Source of the DNA: Daucus carota subsp. sativus
Taxonomy: Eukaryota; Streptophyta; Magnoliopsida; Apiales; Apiaceae
DNA length: 64,000 nucleotides
NCBI RefSeq assembly: GCF_001625215.2
Contig: NC_030381.2
Coordinates: 46,250,689 to 46,314,688, forward strand
Reading direction: 5' to 3'
A model generated the notes under the pieces. That model saw only the letters and a program-made list of their open reading frames with translations, was not told where the DNA came from and did no database searches. The position numbers were made by a program, and so were the translations under genes. Shown here one piece after another: positions 1-11,753 of the stretch. Positions within the stretch are counted from its first letter, which is position 1. The number at the start of each line of letters is the position of its first letter.

Positions 1-95
1 CTGTGGACCTATCTGCTGGTTCTAATCATAGTTGATTTTTTACCTGTGGATAGTGTCTTGGTAACTTGTCTTTGATTGATCTGTATCTTGTGCAG

Positions 96-384
96 ACCTG
101 GTTCCTGGAGATTTTGTTCATTCTATTGGTGATGCTCATGTCTACTGCAACCATGTCAGACCTCTTCGAGACCAGCTTCAGAAGTTGCCTAAGCCATTTC
201 CGGTACGTTTCAGTATGAAGACAGGGACTGTAACTTGCCTGGTTGTTGTGTTTTTTACATTATTAATGTGTAGGTTTTGAAGATCAATTCTGAGAAAAGG
301 GACATTGACTCATTTGAGGCTGCTGATTTCAAACTCATTGGTTATGATCCGCACCAGAAAATCGAAATGAAAATGGCAGTATAA
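96..384 (+). CDS. DHFR-TS: Bifunctional dihydrofolate reductase-thymidylate synthase, last two exons (5' part outside window)
   Basis: Exons 96..202 and 274..384 encode the C-terminus of the thymidylate synthase half: PGDFVHSIGDAHVYCNHV, then VLKINSEKRDIDSFEAADF and the end IEMKMAV before TAA at 382-384. The first exon contains the HVYCNH stretch typical of thymidylate synthase, which methylates dUMP to dTMP using methylene-tetrahydrofolate; in plants TS is fused to DHFR, which recycles the dihydrofolate produced. Acceptors (tgcag at 91-95, tgtag before 274) and the donor (gtacgt at 203) fit consensus, and the frame is continuous across the junction. Bases 1-95 are intron. I infer the fused DHFR-TS form because plants are known to have only that form; the DHFR half is not visible here. 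Confidence 0.93.
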
Positions 385-990
385 GCTGTTGTTCTCAGGC
401 AAGTATTGGCAGTCTTCAAACCTCAAGCATGCTAGTTATCAAATTTTAAAATCTCAATTTTGTAAGTTCAATATGGAGCATATCATTTGAGCATGTGGTT
501 CCATTTGATTAATGACTTGTGAGTCTTGATTAATTCTTGAAGTCATTACCTTTGTATATCGAGATCATGTTTTAGCGTCAAGCCTTGTGCATGCTTTTTT
601 TTTTTTTTTTTTTTTTTTATAGTATATGTTTCACAAGAATATCTTTTTCAGTAGTACTGAATGTGTTTACCCGTTGATGCAGGAACAGGAACGGATACTA
701 GGAATTTTGGCAGTGATCTGTATCCGCTGGGAAGAAAAAACATTAGAATATTGTTACATGAATATACCTTAGACACATGTAGGTACTGGGAATCCTTTAG
801 TTCTACAGACAGTGGTTCTAAGGTGATTTAGGATATGTTATCTGACTTTCTGGTTTGGCTGTCCATTGGAACTTTCAGTTTATGTTTGTGTTTACTTCCC
901 CTGCCTTGAAAATGTTTAAATTTGTGGAAGGTCTTGTGTTGGATGTTTCAATGGTTAAGTTTTGTGTTTGTTTACGCCGTCTTTGGAGCA
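385..990 (+). other. 3' untranslated / downstream region of DHFR-TS
   Basis: No coding potential is seen. The stretch follows the DHFR-TS stop and holds a poly-T run near 595-619. A possible 3'-UTR intron could run from the region after 400 to an acceptor-like gatgcag near 677-683. The true polyadenylation site cannot be read from the sequence. Confidence 0.4.
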
Positions 991-994
991 AAAT

Positions 995-1560
995 CTCTGA
1001 TGCCGTATAATTTAATTATTATTGGGGATATTCTCTATGGTATCACTGTACAATTGGCTTTTGTCAATGATGCGATAACATATTTTGCATATTTTGCTTC
1101 TACGTGATAGCTTTGTACATTTGGTTTTTCACGTATAATACCCTCATGTTATGTAAAATGTAACAGATTCGATTTCACATTGTAGAACAATTTGTATATT
1201 TGAAATCCTTGTAAAAAAAATTACATGACATACTCTTAAATTATGTAAAACGGAGTCAAACTGAGTGAGATATAAATGATCAAAGGTTTCTCATTCATTT
1301 AACTCCGTTTACATGATACAAAGGTATATTTCATGTATTTTTTACATAAAGATTTCAAATGTACAATTTGTTGTACAATCTAAAATCCATTTTATTATGT
1401 TTTACATAATATGAGGATATTATATGTGCAAAACCAAACGTACAGGGTTAGCATAAATAGAAGTAAAAAATGTGATGTTATCATTGATAAAAGCCAATTG
1501 TACGGTACCATGAAGAATATCCCTTATTATTACAGGCTTAATGAGAAAAAAATGGGGCTA
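995..1560. repeat. Long foldback (hairpin) element, arms of about 270 bp
   Basis: The left arm (about 995-1270) matches the reverse complement of the right arm (about 1290-1560). Paired landmarks are tgtacatttggttttt at 1114 against the complement of aaaccaaacgtaca ending at 1444, gtacaattggctttt in the left arm against aaaagccaattgtac in the right, and aaacggagt against actccgttt near the centre. Arms diverge by scattered substitutions and small indels. The short ORFs in the arms are not genes. No clear target-site duplication was found, so the superfamily is unassigned; a foldback MITE is most likely. No other gene is seen up to the minus-strand gene ending at 2454. Confidence 0.75.
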
Positions 1561-2453
1561 ATTTGGTGTATATCAATGAAAGAACATAAAAGTTAAAACC
1601 AACTATTTTTCTTCGGTCAAGACCCGTGTTCTCATATGCCATTGTGTTGAAATGGCAGCTTATTTCTGATGTATATTATTCTGCCAATCTGGTCTTGCAT
1701 AGATGCTTCGAATGTTCCCTGTTAATGAAATCTTGTCCTCTTTCATTTCATCAGTAAAACATTTTATTGCACACACTTACGTTTATTTTTTTCGCCTCTA
1801 AAAAAACACACAGCTTCACTTATTTAGTTGCCTATTTGCAGTATTATGCTACCAATCTTTGCAAAAAGAAATTAGAATAAAACCATCCTTTATTTATATT
1901 ATGTCCATAACGTTCCCAGGCCCTGTCGATCTCCACTGTTATTTTATCTGCAGAACATGACTGACCATAAATTCTATTCTAGGAATATAATGTTTGTCAA
2001 GTTTTCATCTGGAATATGACCCACAACTTGCTTATCAACTCTTCTAATATTATCAACTTGCTTATCTCTTTCAGCCAACATGATTATTCGAATCACTTCG
2101 TACAACTAAAAGATTGTTAATGGTTGGATAATTTTGTACGAGTAAACATCATATGCTCTGCACGCCCATGTTTGGTATTATTTTTTGGTTTTAATTCAGT
2201 GAAATTTTTATACCTCCAGTTTCATGTTTTTAGATTGTTTTCCGGTCATCTGTTTTTTTATATATTTTTGAAAATAAAAGTAAGTTAATATATATTTACA
2301 TATTTGTATGTACAAAATTAAGATCTGATGCACACATAATTTACATCTCTATATTAAATTAGCATTGGACTACTTTTATGACTTGTTAAAGACATCTCTA
2401 ATTGTAATCAACAAACTAATTCTAAGAAGAAGAAGCTTTCTTCCTCTCATAAT

Positions 2454-3167
2454 TTAGTTTCCATAAGCTACAATAGATGAGAATTCTTCCCTCAAAAATT
2501 TCTGCTGTCGCGCTATGAAAGCTTCAACTGCATGCCTGAACTCTTCGCCGCTCATTTCATCCTCTGCATAGCATTTAGCACTAAAGTTTTGTGCTGAAAC
2601 TCTGTGATCCCCACTTTTCCGGACCATAGCCGGAGATTCCAAAGTTCTTTCATCATGGTTTCTAAATTTTCGACCATTTTCTGTCACAGTTGGTCCAAGT
2701 TTCTTTCCAAAATCTCGATGTTGGTACTTCATTAAACTCTCTGACGGTCTCCTAAGCATCTTTCCATCCTCAGAACTACTACACATATCTGAAACAGCTT
2801 CTTCCCCTTGTTTTTCGACCTCCTCTACGCGATTAACACAACTTTCAACATACTGGGTACAAAATTCAGTGGTATGGCTAAAGTTTTTGGTTTCTTGAGC
2901 TGAAAGGTGGCCAGAATTGAACACGAGAACAAGAACAATAGCATTTCCGAGGATGAAGAGGAAAGCAGGACTGAAGATTGTGATATAAAGACTGTGAATA
3001 CAATCAGCAGAGACTTTGAGAGCCAAAGGCAGATGAGTGGAGAGCCTTGAAATGATGAAAAGAAACATGCACACTTCCATCAACCTGAATAAAGCTGTGA
3101 TTTTTTCCAATCTTTTGTACCTCAACATTGCATTGGCCTTTTCAACCTTAATATCAATGCTATTCAT
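2454..3167 (-). CDS. DUF4408 / DUF761 domain protein, 237 aa, single exon
   Basis: One uninterrupted minus-strand reading frame starting at the ATG at 3165-3167. Residues about 20-85 hold two hydrophobic stretches (LMEVCMFLFIISRL and SPAFLFILGNAIVLVLVF), matching the N-terminal DUF4408 membrane region of a plant-specific family. The middle is polar and probably disordered. The C-terminus, EEFRHAVEAFIARQQKFLRE, is a typical DUF761 ('cotton fibre expressed') motif. The family is known to combine these two domains but its biochemical role is not established; members are often stress responsive. A good TATA box lies about 130 bp upstream. I infer a small membrane-anchored protein with a soluble tail. 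Confidence 0.88.
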   Translation of the reverse strand: MNSIDIKVEKANAMLRYKRLEKITALFRLMEVCMFLFIISRLSTHLPLALKVSADCIHSLYITIFSPAFLFILGNAIVLVLVFNSGHLSAQETKNFSHTTEFCTQYVESCVNRVEEVEKQGEEAVSDMCSSSEDGKMLRRPSESLMKYQHRDFGKKLGPTVTENGRKFRNHDERTLESPAMVRKSGDHRVSAQNFSAKCYAEDEMSGEEFRHAVEAFIARQQKFLREEFSSIVAYGN

Positions 3168-3296
3168 TTTTTGATTTATTATTTTTAAAGCTGGGATGGT
3201 GAGTTAGAATTATATGAGAATTTCACTCAACAGAGGATTGATCTAATGACAGAAGAAAGGCCTGTTTCTTTGGCTGGCAATGGTTAAGAGGCACCT

Positions 3297-3305
3297 CTAT
3301 TTATA
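3297..3305 (-). promoter_or_regulatory. TATA box of the DUF4408/DUF761 gene
   Basis: On the minus strand the sequence reads TATAAATAG, close to the plant TATA consensus, about 130 bp upstream of the start codon at 3167. This leaves room for a 5' UTR of roughly 100 bases. Confidence 0.7.
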
Positions 3306-3918
3306 CTAGTTTTTTCTTTTATCCCTGCAGCCTATTCTGTCTCCAATTTAATTTTAATACTGTTTGAATAAACATGCATTTGTGATACATAATAAAGAAT
3401 GAATAACTCTGTTAATTCTCTGCCTCACATTATTCCAACTTTATTTAGTTGATTAGATGAGATAAGTATGGAGACAGAAGGAATTTGCTTACACAGCAGC
3501 ATTCTCAGGACCTATCAAGTAATAATTATGTTCAAGGGTTTCCTCTGAATGATTCGAATAAATTCTTTCCCATATTGTATGAGAATATATCCAATTTCTG
3601 TAAATCACTGCTAGTTTACTTGTTCCATCAAACAACCCAGACAAACACATACAAGAAGTGTCTTTTTCTATGAAAATTGGTGATCAACCGTACATATTAA
3701 CTTATAAGTTATATTTCTTATGGAAAAATCTTATAAGTTGCATTTTATTTTTAAGGGTTAAACATTGTCTAATAATAAATAAGAAAAACCTTTTTATTAT
3801 GATAAGTATCATGTGAATTGAGGTGTGGGAGTTCCAAATATTTATATTTAATTTTTTTATAACAAAAGAAGAATATCTTTTAATATTATAACTCTTCGTT
3901 TATCTGAATTATATAAAG

Positions 3919-4203
3919 TACTCCCTCCGTCCCTCCCATTTCTTTACACTTTCCTTTTTGGGGTGTCCTATCCAATTCTTTACATTTCAAAACTTATCAA
4001 AAATAGTTAATGGATCTCACCACTTCTCCACTTTTCTTTCCTTTTCACACTACTTTTACTCCACTATCTTCTTTTTATACATTAAAAATCAATGGGTCCC
4101 ACCACTTCACCCATTTTTCTTCCTCTTTTCTACTACTTTATACATATTTATTAACCTCCGTGCCCAACCCATTTGATAAGAAATGGGAGGGACGGAGGAA
4201 GTA
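3919..4203. mobile_element. Stowaway-type MITE (Tc1/mariner), 285 bp including TA duplications
   Basis: Terminal inverted repeats begin CTCCCTCCGTCCCTCCC at 3921 and end with the complement, GGGAGGGACGGAGGAAG, before 4202. They match over about 24 bp with one mismatch. TA dinucleotides flank both ends (3919-3920 and 4202-4203), as expected for Stowaway elements. The interior is AT-rich and non-coding; two short overlapping ORFs here are by-products of the pyrimidine-rich sequence. Confidence 0.9.
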
Positions 4204-5020
4204 TCCTCTTAGGACCATCCCATCAGAGTAAGAATTCGTAGAACTTTGTAATAACAGTAAGGATCTTGTAGTAGTACTGCACATGTAAAAGGTGTCATGT
4301 TTATATATTATATTTTAAAATTATATTTAAACATGCACAACGGTGTAAAAGTTATGTATTCAGATTTATATTTTGAAAATTATAAAATTCAGGGTTATAC
4401 CACCAATATAAAGTAATGGGTCAATTTATTCCGTTTTCAGGTACATGAGTAGTTTCCACATCACATTATGCACTCTATTCTCTAACATCACACATACACC
4501 ATTCTTTTAATAAGATTCCCTCCCTGGAATTTAAAATATTCCAATCTGATTCCTCAACATAAGTGTAGAGATAAGAATCAGCGGAAAAAGTTAAATTAAG
4601 TTAAGAAGTTAATAAAGTTTTTAATCCTATTTCAAAAAAAAAAAAAAAGGTTTTTGATCCACTTGCATAAAAAGTAAATACATTCATGTGAATGAATGTG
4701 TCTACTCATGCAATTTAATTTATTCTGGTAGAATGCATCTTTTACATGTGTTTAAATATTTTATATTTTATATTTTAAATAAAATATATTTATATTTATA
4801 ATATTTTTTTAAAATATTAACGTTTATACAATTAATAGACAATACGTTTTTTTTTTCCCAAATCGGTTTATTTTATATAAAATGTATTTTACATTGTCAA
4901 TACAATTTGTGGAGACTGCTGCAAGCAAGCCCACTAGTGAGAGCCTCCAAAATATCCAAAATTTGTTGGACCCCAATCCCCGTGACAAGGCTGCCTAAAA
5001 ATAAGCCGGTTCTTATAGTA

Positions 5021-5085
5021 TGGGCCATTGTATAAACCTAAGCCCAAATGTAAAGAAACTGAATAAAAACGCCTAGCTAGGGTTT
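5021..5085 (+). promoter_or_regulatory. Site II elements and telo-box in the eS25 promoter
   Basis: TGGGCC at 5021-5026, AGCCCA (inverted site II) at 5041-5046 and TAGGGTTT (inverted telo-box) at 5078-5085 lie within about 140 bp of the eS25 start codon. This combination of site II and telo-box motifs is known in promoters of plant ribosomal protein genes, where it links expression to growth and cycling cells through TCP factors and telo-box binding proteins. Confidence 0.75.
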
Positions 5086-5159
5086 ATATTACGGTGCGTT
5101 TCGTTGCTCTTTCAAGTTTCAGCCGCTTCTTCTCTCTACTATCTTTCTCTACAAATCAG

Positions 5160-6598
<1,439 letters not shown>

Positions 6599-7299
6599 GT
6601 GTTCCAATTGTTTGCATCAAATGTACCTGGCTTTTAATGAGCTGAAAGATATTTTATAAAAAAAGATTCTGCTCTCATGTCTGATTTAGCTTTAGCTTTA
6701 CATGTCACTATTCCAGAAGATGGTCCTCAGCTTTAGATTAAGTGTCTGCAATTTTCAAGTGTTTTTGTCTGTAATGGTGGGATTTGTGGAATTCTGAGAA
6801 CTGCTGTTTGGCGTCTGCTATTAGAAATTTGAATGCAAATCAGTGTTTTGGATTATTACAGTTTCAGATGAGATATGATGACTATGTCTTTGGCTCTGGA
6901 GGCAATTTTTTTACTGCAAGTGATGTTTTGTGATTGTTTTAGTATTCTTATCATTTAAATGGTTTCCCTTCAACATACTTCCCTGATCTGTTTAGGGGGC
7001 AAACTGTCTACAATTCAATGGAAGTGTTGTGTACTCCATGCTTAGCAATTTTTATATGATTTGGAAGTAGTTAATTTGGTTGAATGGAACTTGTATTAAG
7101 CTAGCTGATAATTTCATTTCCCGTGGTTGAATGGAAAAATACCAAGTCAGCCTATAATATAGAAACAGAAATTTTGTATAATTTTTCTTTCATTTTTTTG
7201 TGTAAATATTAAAATTATTTAGAATTTCCATGGATATATTCTAAGGAGATTATACCCCGAAGGTTGTTTGTCGTTAACAAATTGTCATTTTGGAAGACT

Positions 7300-7690
7300 T
7301 TGTTTTGGTGCATGACTTGATTCTTTCCTTTTTTCCTCCTTTTTTCCTCTCTTTATTTTATTTCTTTTCGTGGTTTTTTGTTTTTAATCTGGATTTTTTT
7401 CTTAGTCATTAAAATTTTATTGGCTAAATTTCTTAGATCATGTCTGCATGGTCTTTGGTTAGTCGATAGACTTTTTTGAATGAAAGTTCTCCTCTCTTAG
7501 TTTCGCGAATTTTGTTTCCTTTATTTTTTCAAGTGTTTTTTTCAGACATTAGAATTTTTATTTAATTTCTTTTGGGATATTTCGACATGTTGGTTAGATG
7601 AAAGTTTTTCATCTGTGAAAGAAGTTCTTCTGATTCTTTCGATATTGTATTTTACTGACGTGAAAGTCTTATGACTAGCTGGTCGAGGCG
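7300..7690. repeat. Low-copy dispersed repeat, related to 49230-49640
   Basis: The pyrimidine-rich block followed by landmarks such as TTAGATGAAAG and GATATTGTATTTTAC resembles a second block at 49230-49640, where GATTAGATGAAAG, GGTATTGTATTTTGG and CTTGAAAGTTTTGTGA occur in the same order. No termini or coding capacity are seen, so the class is unknown. The rest of 6599-8141 holds the eS25 3' UTR and nothing else I can support. Confidence 0.35.
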
Positions 7691-8141
7691 ATCAACTAAT
7701 TACAAGAAATAAAGAAAAACCCAGGGGAGGCACATGAACATCAGAATCTGTCAACAGCATATTAAATGGCATAACTTCAAGACGAAATCTATATATAGGT
7801 CACCATAATTCTTCCGATACAACCACTCTGCACCTTTCTGTTCAGGGTTTTAATCATTCACCTCCAAATTTGCAACTGAAAAAAGACTGTAGAAGAAAAC
7901 TTCAACTGAAGACAGATCAAGATATTCTCTAACAAATGATAATGATTTCCTTAAATCATATTAAAACTGAAAAAACAAACGATAAGATAAGAGCGGTGAT
8001 CTGATTTGACAAGGTTTAGTGCCTAGAAAAACAGCACTCCCTCAATTCCTTAAACTGAGATTTAGGTTATAAACTTCCTGATCTCACTACATAACAAACA
8101 ATTGAGCTATCTTACTTTAAATTGCGGACAAGTGGGCATGT

Positions 8142-8276
8142 CTATGTGACTCTGCTCGCTTCTGTATCCCTTTCAAAACTGAATTCCGCTTCTGTATCCC
8201 TTTCAAAACTGAATTCAGTTGTGATCTTAACCTTCTTAGCCGAATTCCAGCATCTCTTCTTTAAACAGCAAGCTAC
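8142..8276 (-). CDS. Possible terminal exon of an unidentified gene, with a 30-bp in-frame duplication
   Basis: On the minus strand an acceptor (ggttgcag before 8276) opens a frame VACCLKKRCWNSAKKVKITT, then EFSFERDTEA twice, then SRVT and TAG at 8142-8144. The doubled ten residues come from a perfect 30-bp tandem duplication (8157-8186 and 8187-8216); because it is a multiple of three it keeps the frame. I do not recognise the protein and cannot place upstream exons with confidence, though a UTR-like, pyrimidine-rich segment lies near 12460-12560 on the same strand. It may belong to a transcript crossing the SAD1 relic at 9.5-11.1 kb, or may be non-coding. Confidence 0.3.
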   Translation of the reverse strand, partial: VACCLKKRCWNSAKKVKITTEFSFERDTEAEFSFERDTEASRVT

Positions 8277-8899
8277 CTGCAACCATATCATTTCGTAAAA
8301 CTTATCCCTTAGTAATTATTTTCTTCTTTGTTGCGATTTTTCTTTTTCATGTAATAAGTTAACTTTGTAGTTTGTACAACAAACTTTGTAAGCAGTTCCT
8401 CAACCAAACATTTTATTACTGCCCTGATAAGCTTAATCCAATAAAAGTTGCTTAGTTTCTAAACAAGTTGTAACCAAGTAAGCAAAAAAAAAAAAAAACA
8501 AGTTGTAACCAACTAAATCCATGTCTTCAGGCATTAAGAAGATTAATCAGAATCTTATATTATTTAACAGTGCATAAATATAATTGTTGTGCAAATTGAC
8601 ACATATGGAGAACTAGATACTGTTGCAGCTTCTTGACACAATAGCTCATCCTTGCTCTTGCTGCACGAGAGCACATGACTTCTGTGGTACACTCATCATC
8701 GAAGTTATTTAAAGTGAGGAAGAAAGCTTTTCCATGGAGTCAATATCTATTCCCAGATGCGCTGATGAAATCTATAGGAAAAAGCTAGAAAAATACGGTC
8801 ATATACTCATATATAACTATATGTCATTCATCCTTGCAGTGCCTTGTGTTCTCAATCAAAATATGAATTTTACCAAGATTTTTATCCTGTGTGGCTTTA

Positions 8900-9273
8900 G
8901 AGCAAGTCCAATGCAAGATGCAAAATGGCTATAGTCATTGTTATAATTTAGCACTAAAAAGTGTTTTTTATTGTTAAAATAGAACTTCAATTCCAATGCT
9001 AGATGCATTTTGCATCCAAATAATTCCAAATTTAAGTAATTTTAGTCCCTCTCTCCTAAACTTTATTTAAGTTCACCACTATACATATCAATTATAGTTA
9101 GTTGATGATGTGGCATGGATGCATAAATGCATCCTTGATTTCAAATTTAGAACCAAGGATGCATATATGCATATTTGCATCCAAATATAGAACCCCATTG
9201 GATTTGATATTTTTAGCATTTGATTTCAAATTATAGAAATGGCACCACTTATAACATTGCATTGGACTTGCTC
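8900..9273. mobile_element. Tourist-type MITE (PIF/Harbinger), 374 bp
   Basis: The ends are perfect inverted repeats: GAGCAAGTCCAATGCAA at 8900 and its complement ending at 9273. They are flanked by TTA on both sides (8897-8899 and 9274-9276), the 3-bp target duplication of PIF/Harbinger elements. The interior has repeated atgcat-rich sequence and no coding frame. Confidence 0.92.
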
Positions 9274-9526
9274 TTACAGAAAAACTTTGGTTAATGACTA
9301 AACAGTATGAAGCAATGATACCATACCACACAATTAATTACCGGAAAATAAACAATAAAACGAAAATTGCAAAACAAAAATGAAAAAAGTCTGACAAGTA
9401 TGTTCCCTGGGGCAAGAAAAAGATGAGCCCAAAAGTTAAAATTATCATGACTGAGATAAATAGACTGACACTACTTACCTGTGGATTTTATATTTCTCTG
9501 TTACATCTTAAAGAAGGGGATGCTGT

Positions 9527-11090
9527 TCACTGTGAAAGCATCTGTAGCTTCACCTGCACCTTCACCTCTGCATCACTATTCAGGTTCACAATAGCCATAA
9601 TGATAAGTTCTTTCAGAAACTCCAGTTCTCCCTACAATATATAAAACTAATAGCTCCATGCATATGCATGTTGCAACAAAAGAAAACCAAATAGATAAAC
9701 GTTTGTGGTGGAAATTTGAAAACACTCATAAATGATGCTTAGTTTTTTCTTTGAAGGCTTGAGTTTTACATGAAGCTTTTTAAGAAGCCACAAAATGAAC
9801 TCTTCTGAGTCAGACTGACAACCTGATTCGAACACTTATTACTTGCATGTATAACCGCTTGTAGAAACTCATGTGGACTTACCTGTAAAAATGCATCACT
9901 ATAACTCAGTTACCAAACAAATCACATTATAAGCAGGCAATATTAACAACTTTATACAACACAGGGTCGCGCTCAAGAGAGAACCAGTCCTTAAAATAGA
10001 ACCATAGAACCATTAAGGTTCTGCTGTAGAACCCTAAATTTTAAATAGATTTTTAGGATCCAAATCTAAATACATGTTTTTTCATGTTTTTTCATCGTTG
10101 TGTGTGTTCAAAAATAATTTTAAAATATAATACATAGATATTGACATTTTTTTGCATGTGAAGTTCTGCTGCAGAACCCTAACTAATACTTAAGTTCTGC
10201 TGTAGAACCCCACCTACTACTAGAAATAAGGTAAGGGTTCTATGGTTCTCTCTTGAACATGACCCTAAAGACACAATATGAAACCTATTCTTTAAAGTTC
10301 CTAGCAAGCCAATTTTTTGGGTGAAATCCCTGAAGTGCTGCGCAAGAGGAGATTCTCTCTGAGCATAATTACCTGGTGTAAAAAATGAAATTCCTCAGTG
10401 GAGTGACACACCTTAAAGATTCAATGGTGACATTCATGAAGTCGGTCTCATTTATGTTGTTAAGTCCCACTTAAACAATACAAAAGTAAAGGCTTCAACA
10501 ATTAGAAACAGCCCACCAAAATCATACAGCTAGAAATAGATGCGAAAGAATTACAACAAAAAAAAATAACAAAAAATCTAAAGGTGGGTACCCCTTTCTG
10601 GAAGATAATTTGATTCATCAAAGGCTCTCAAGACCATTGCTTGTTTCTATCAAGCTGGTCAACTTGATCCTGACTGAATCTCTGAAGAAACGCAAGGAAA
10701 CATAATGAATGAATGTACTGGTATAATAAGATGATATGCAGGACAGCATAGCTTGTAAATTTGAATAGCTTGGTGAGTCAGTCAGCCTTCCTAACTTCTT
10801 AATAACAACTTACTATGTCCCTTACTAAACATCCTACTCTACTACTAAGAAAATTAGATTTATGATAATGACAAGTCATTGATTTCACATCAGTCAGGTC
10901 AGGGAGGCAACAAACTTTCTCTGCCAGAAGATATTTAGTGTCCAGTTGGACCAGCCGTGATACATGTGAGATTTCAGTCCTCCTCCTTGAATATACTTCA
11001 CACAAGGTAACCATGCATATACATTCAAGTTGGAAAGATATACTGAACAAATCATGAGCAGCCTGATTACCGTATGAGAACAAGCACATT
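9527..11090 (-). pseudogene. Decayed SAD1/USP39-like gene fragment, copy A
   Basis: Minus-strand pieces in collinear order resemble the U4/U6.U5 tri-snRNP-associated protein SAD1/USP39, an inactive ubiquitin-protease-like splicing factor. They are a zinc-finger part around 11020-10870 (ECICMVTLCEVYSRRR, then AEKVCCLPD), FSQDQVDQLDRNKQWS followed by RAFDESNYLPE near 10690-10600, a remnant of the LTRKIW-ARNFKG region near 10300, SPHEFLQAV near 9870, QSDSEEFILWLLKKLH near 9800, and GELEFLKEL near 9635. The frame shifts after NKQWS and again between SPHEFLQAV-HASNK and the QSD segment, and the donor after YECFQ is lost. It cannot make the normal protein. A MITE (9963-10266) sits inside. A transcribed relic remains possible. 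Confidence 0.8.
9963..10266. mobile_element. TIR MITE inserted in SAD1 relic A (possibly Mutator-like)
   Basis: The left end AGGGTCGCGCTCAAGAGAG and the right end, whose complement reads AGGGTCATGTTCAAGAGAG, form inverted repeats of about 25 bp. Inside are several copies of TTCTGCTGTAGAACCCTAA-like palindromic units. The homologous position in relic B (near 23000) lacks the element, confirming an insertion. Flanks (atacaacac and aaagacaca) are only loosely similar, so the superfamily is a guess. Confidence 0.72.
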
Positions 11091-11598
11091 AAACTAGAAC
11101 TACATGCATTATTATAGAATGCTACTAAATTAGCAAACGAGATAATGACATGATGTCATAGCGACATAGATGCAGATATTTTAAACCAGGTTTCATGGCA
11201 TCCATAGATCTTTAGGGCTTCAAAATAAACAATTTAGTTAAAGAATTTATGGAACATCTGGAGTCTGCCAACAATGCTGTACATTTATGAAACCTTATCA
11301 TCTAACCAAAGGACAATGCAAGATATTCCCGGAAATTTAAACAATAGCATTGTAATGTCTGGAAATAGAAATCCTGAATCTAAACTCTAAGCGCACTTGA
11401 AACAAAAAGAAGAGAAAATTAAACCTGAAATTAGTTATAACAATCATTAAAAAACTAGAGAATTTTACAAAGAAAAATCTAAACCAAATGAGAAATATAA
11501 CATAAAAAGATAATAGAAAATAGAAATCTTACCAAAGGGTGTCAATCAACATCATTAACGAGTCAAAATTAATATAATAAGCATCTATTAATATATTA

Positions 11599-11753
11599 GG
11601 GGGTATATTTAACTGAGATTTTAATTGACTGTTTTTAATCTATGAATTTTAATGGATTGTATTTGATTTTAGATGAGATTTTAAAAAGCTTAAAACAAAT
11701 TGAACATTTTACAAAATTTTGTACCATAATTTAAAATCCCGATTAAATACCCC
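11599..11753. mobile_element. Short MITE-like inverted-repeat element
   Basis: The left end GGGGGTATATTTAACTGAG and the right end, whose complement reads GGGGTATTTAATCGGGATTT, form imperfect inverted repeats of about 24 bp around a 100-bp AT-rich core. A further partial copy of the core follows to about 11815. No target duplication is clear. The rest of 11090-12750 shows no coding feature; 12460-12560 looks like a pyrimidine-rich 5' UTR read on the minus strand. Confidence 0.5.

Noticed and set aside
922-1596. Two ORFs of 61 aa on the plus strand
   Set aside because: The second lies inside, and the first partly inside, the arms of the long foldback element; neither has a recognisable protein pattern.
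3958-4231. Two overlapping plus-strand ORFs of 72-73 aa
   Set aside because: Produced by the CT-rich body of the Stowaway MITE.
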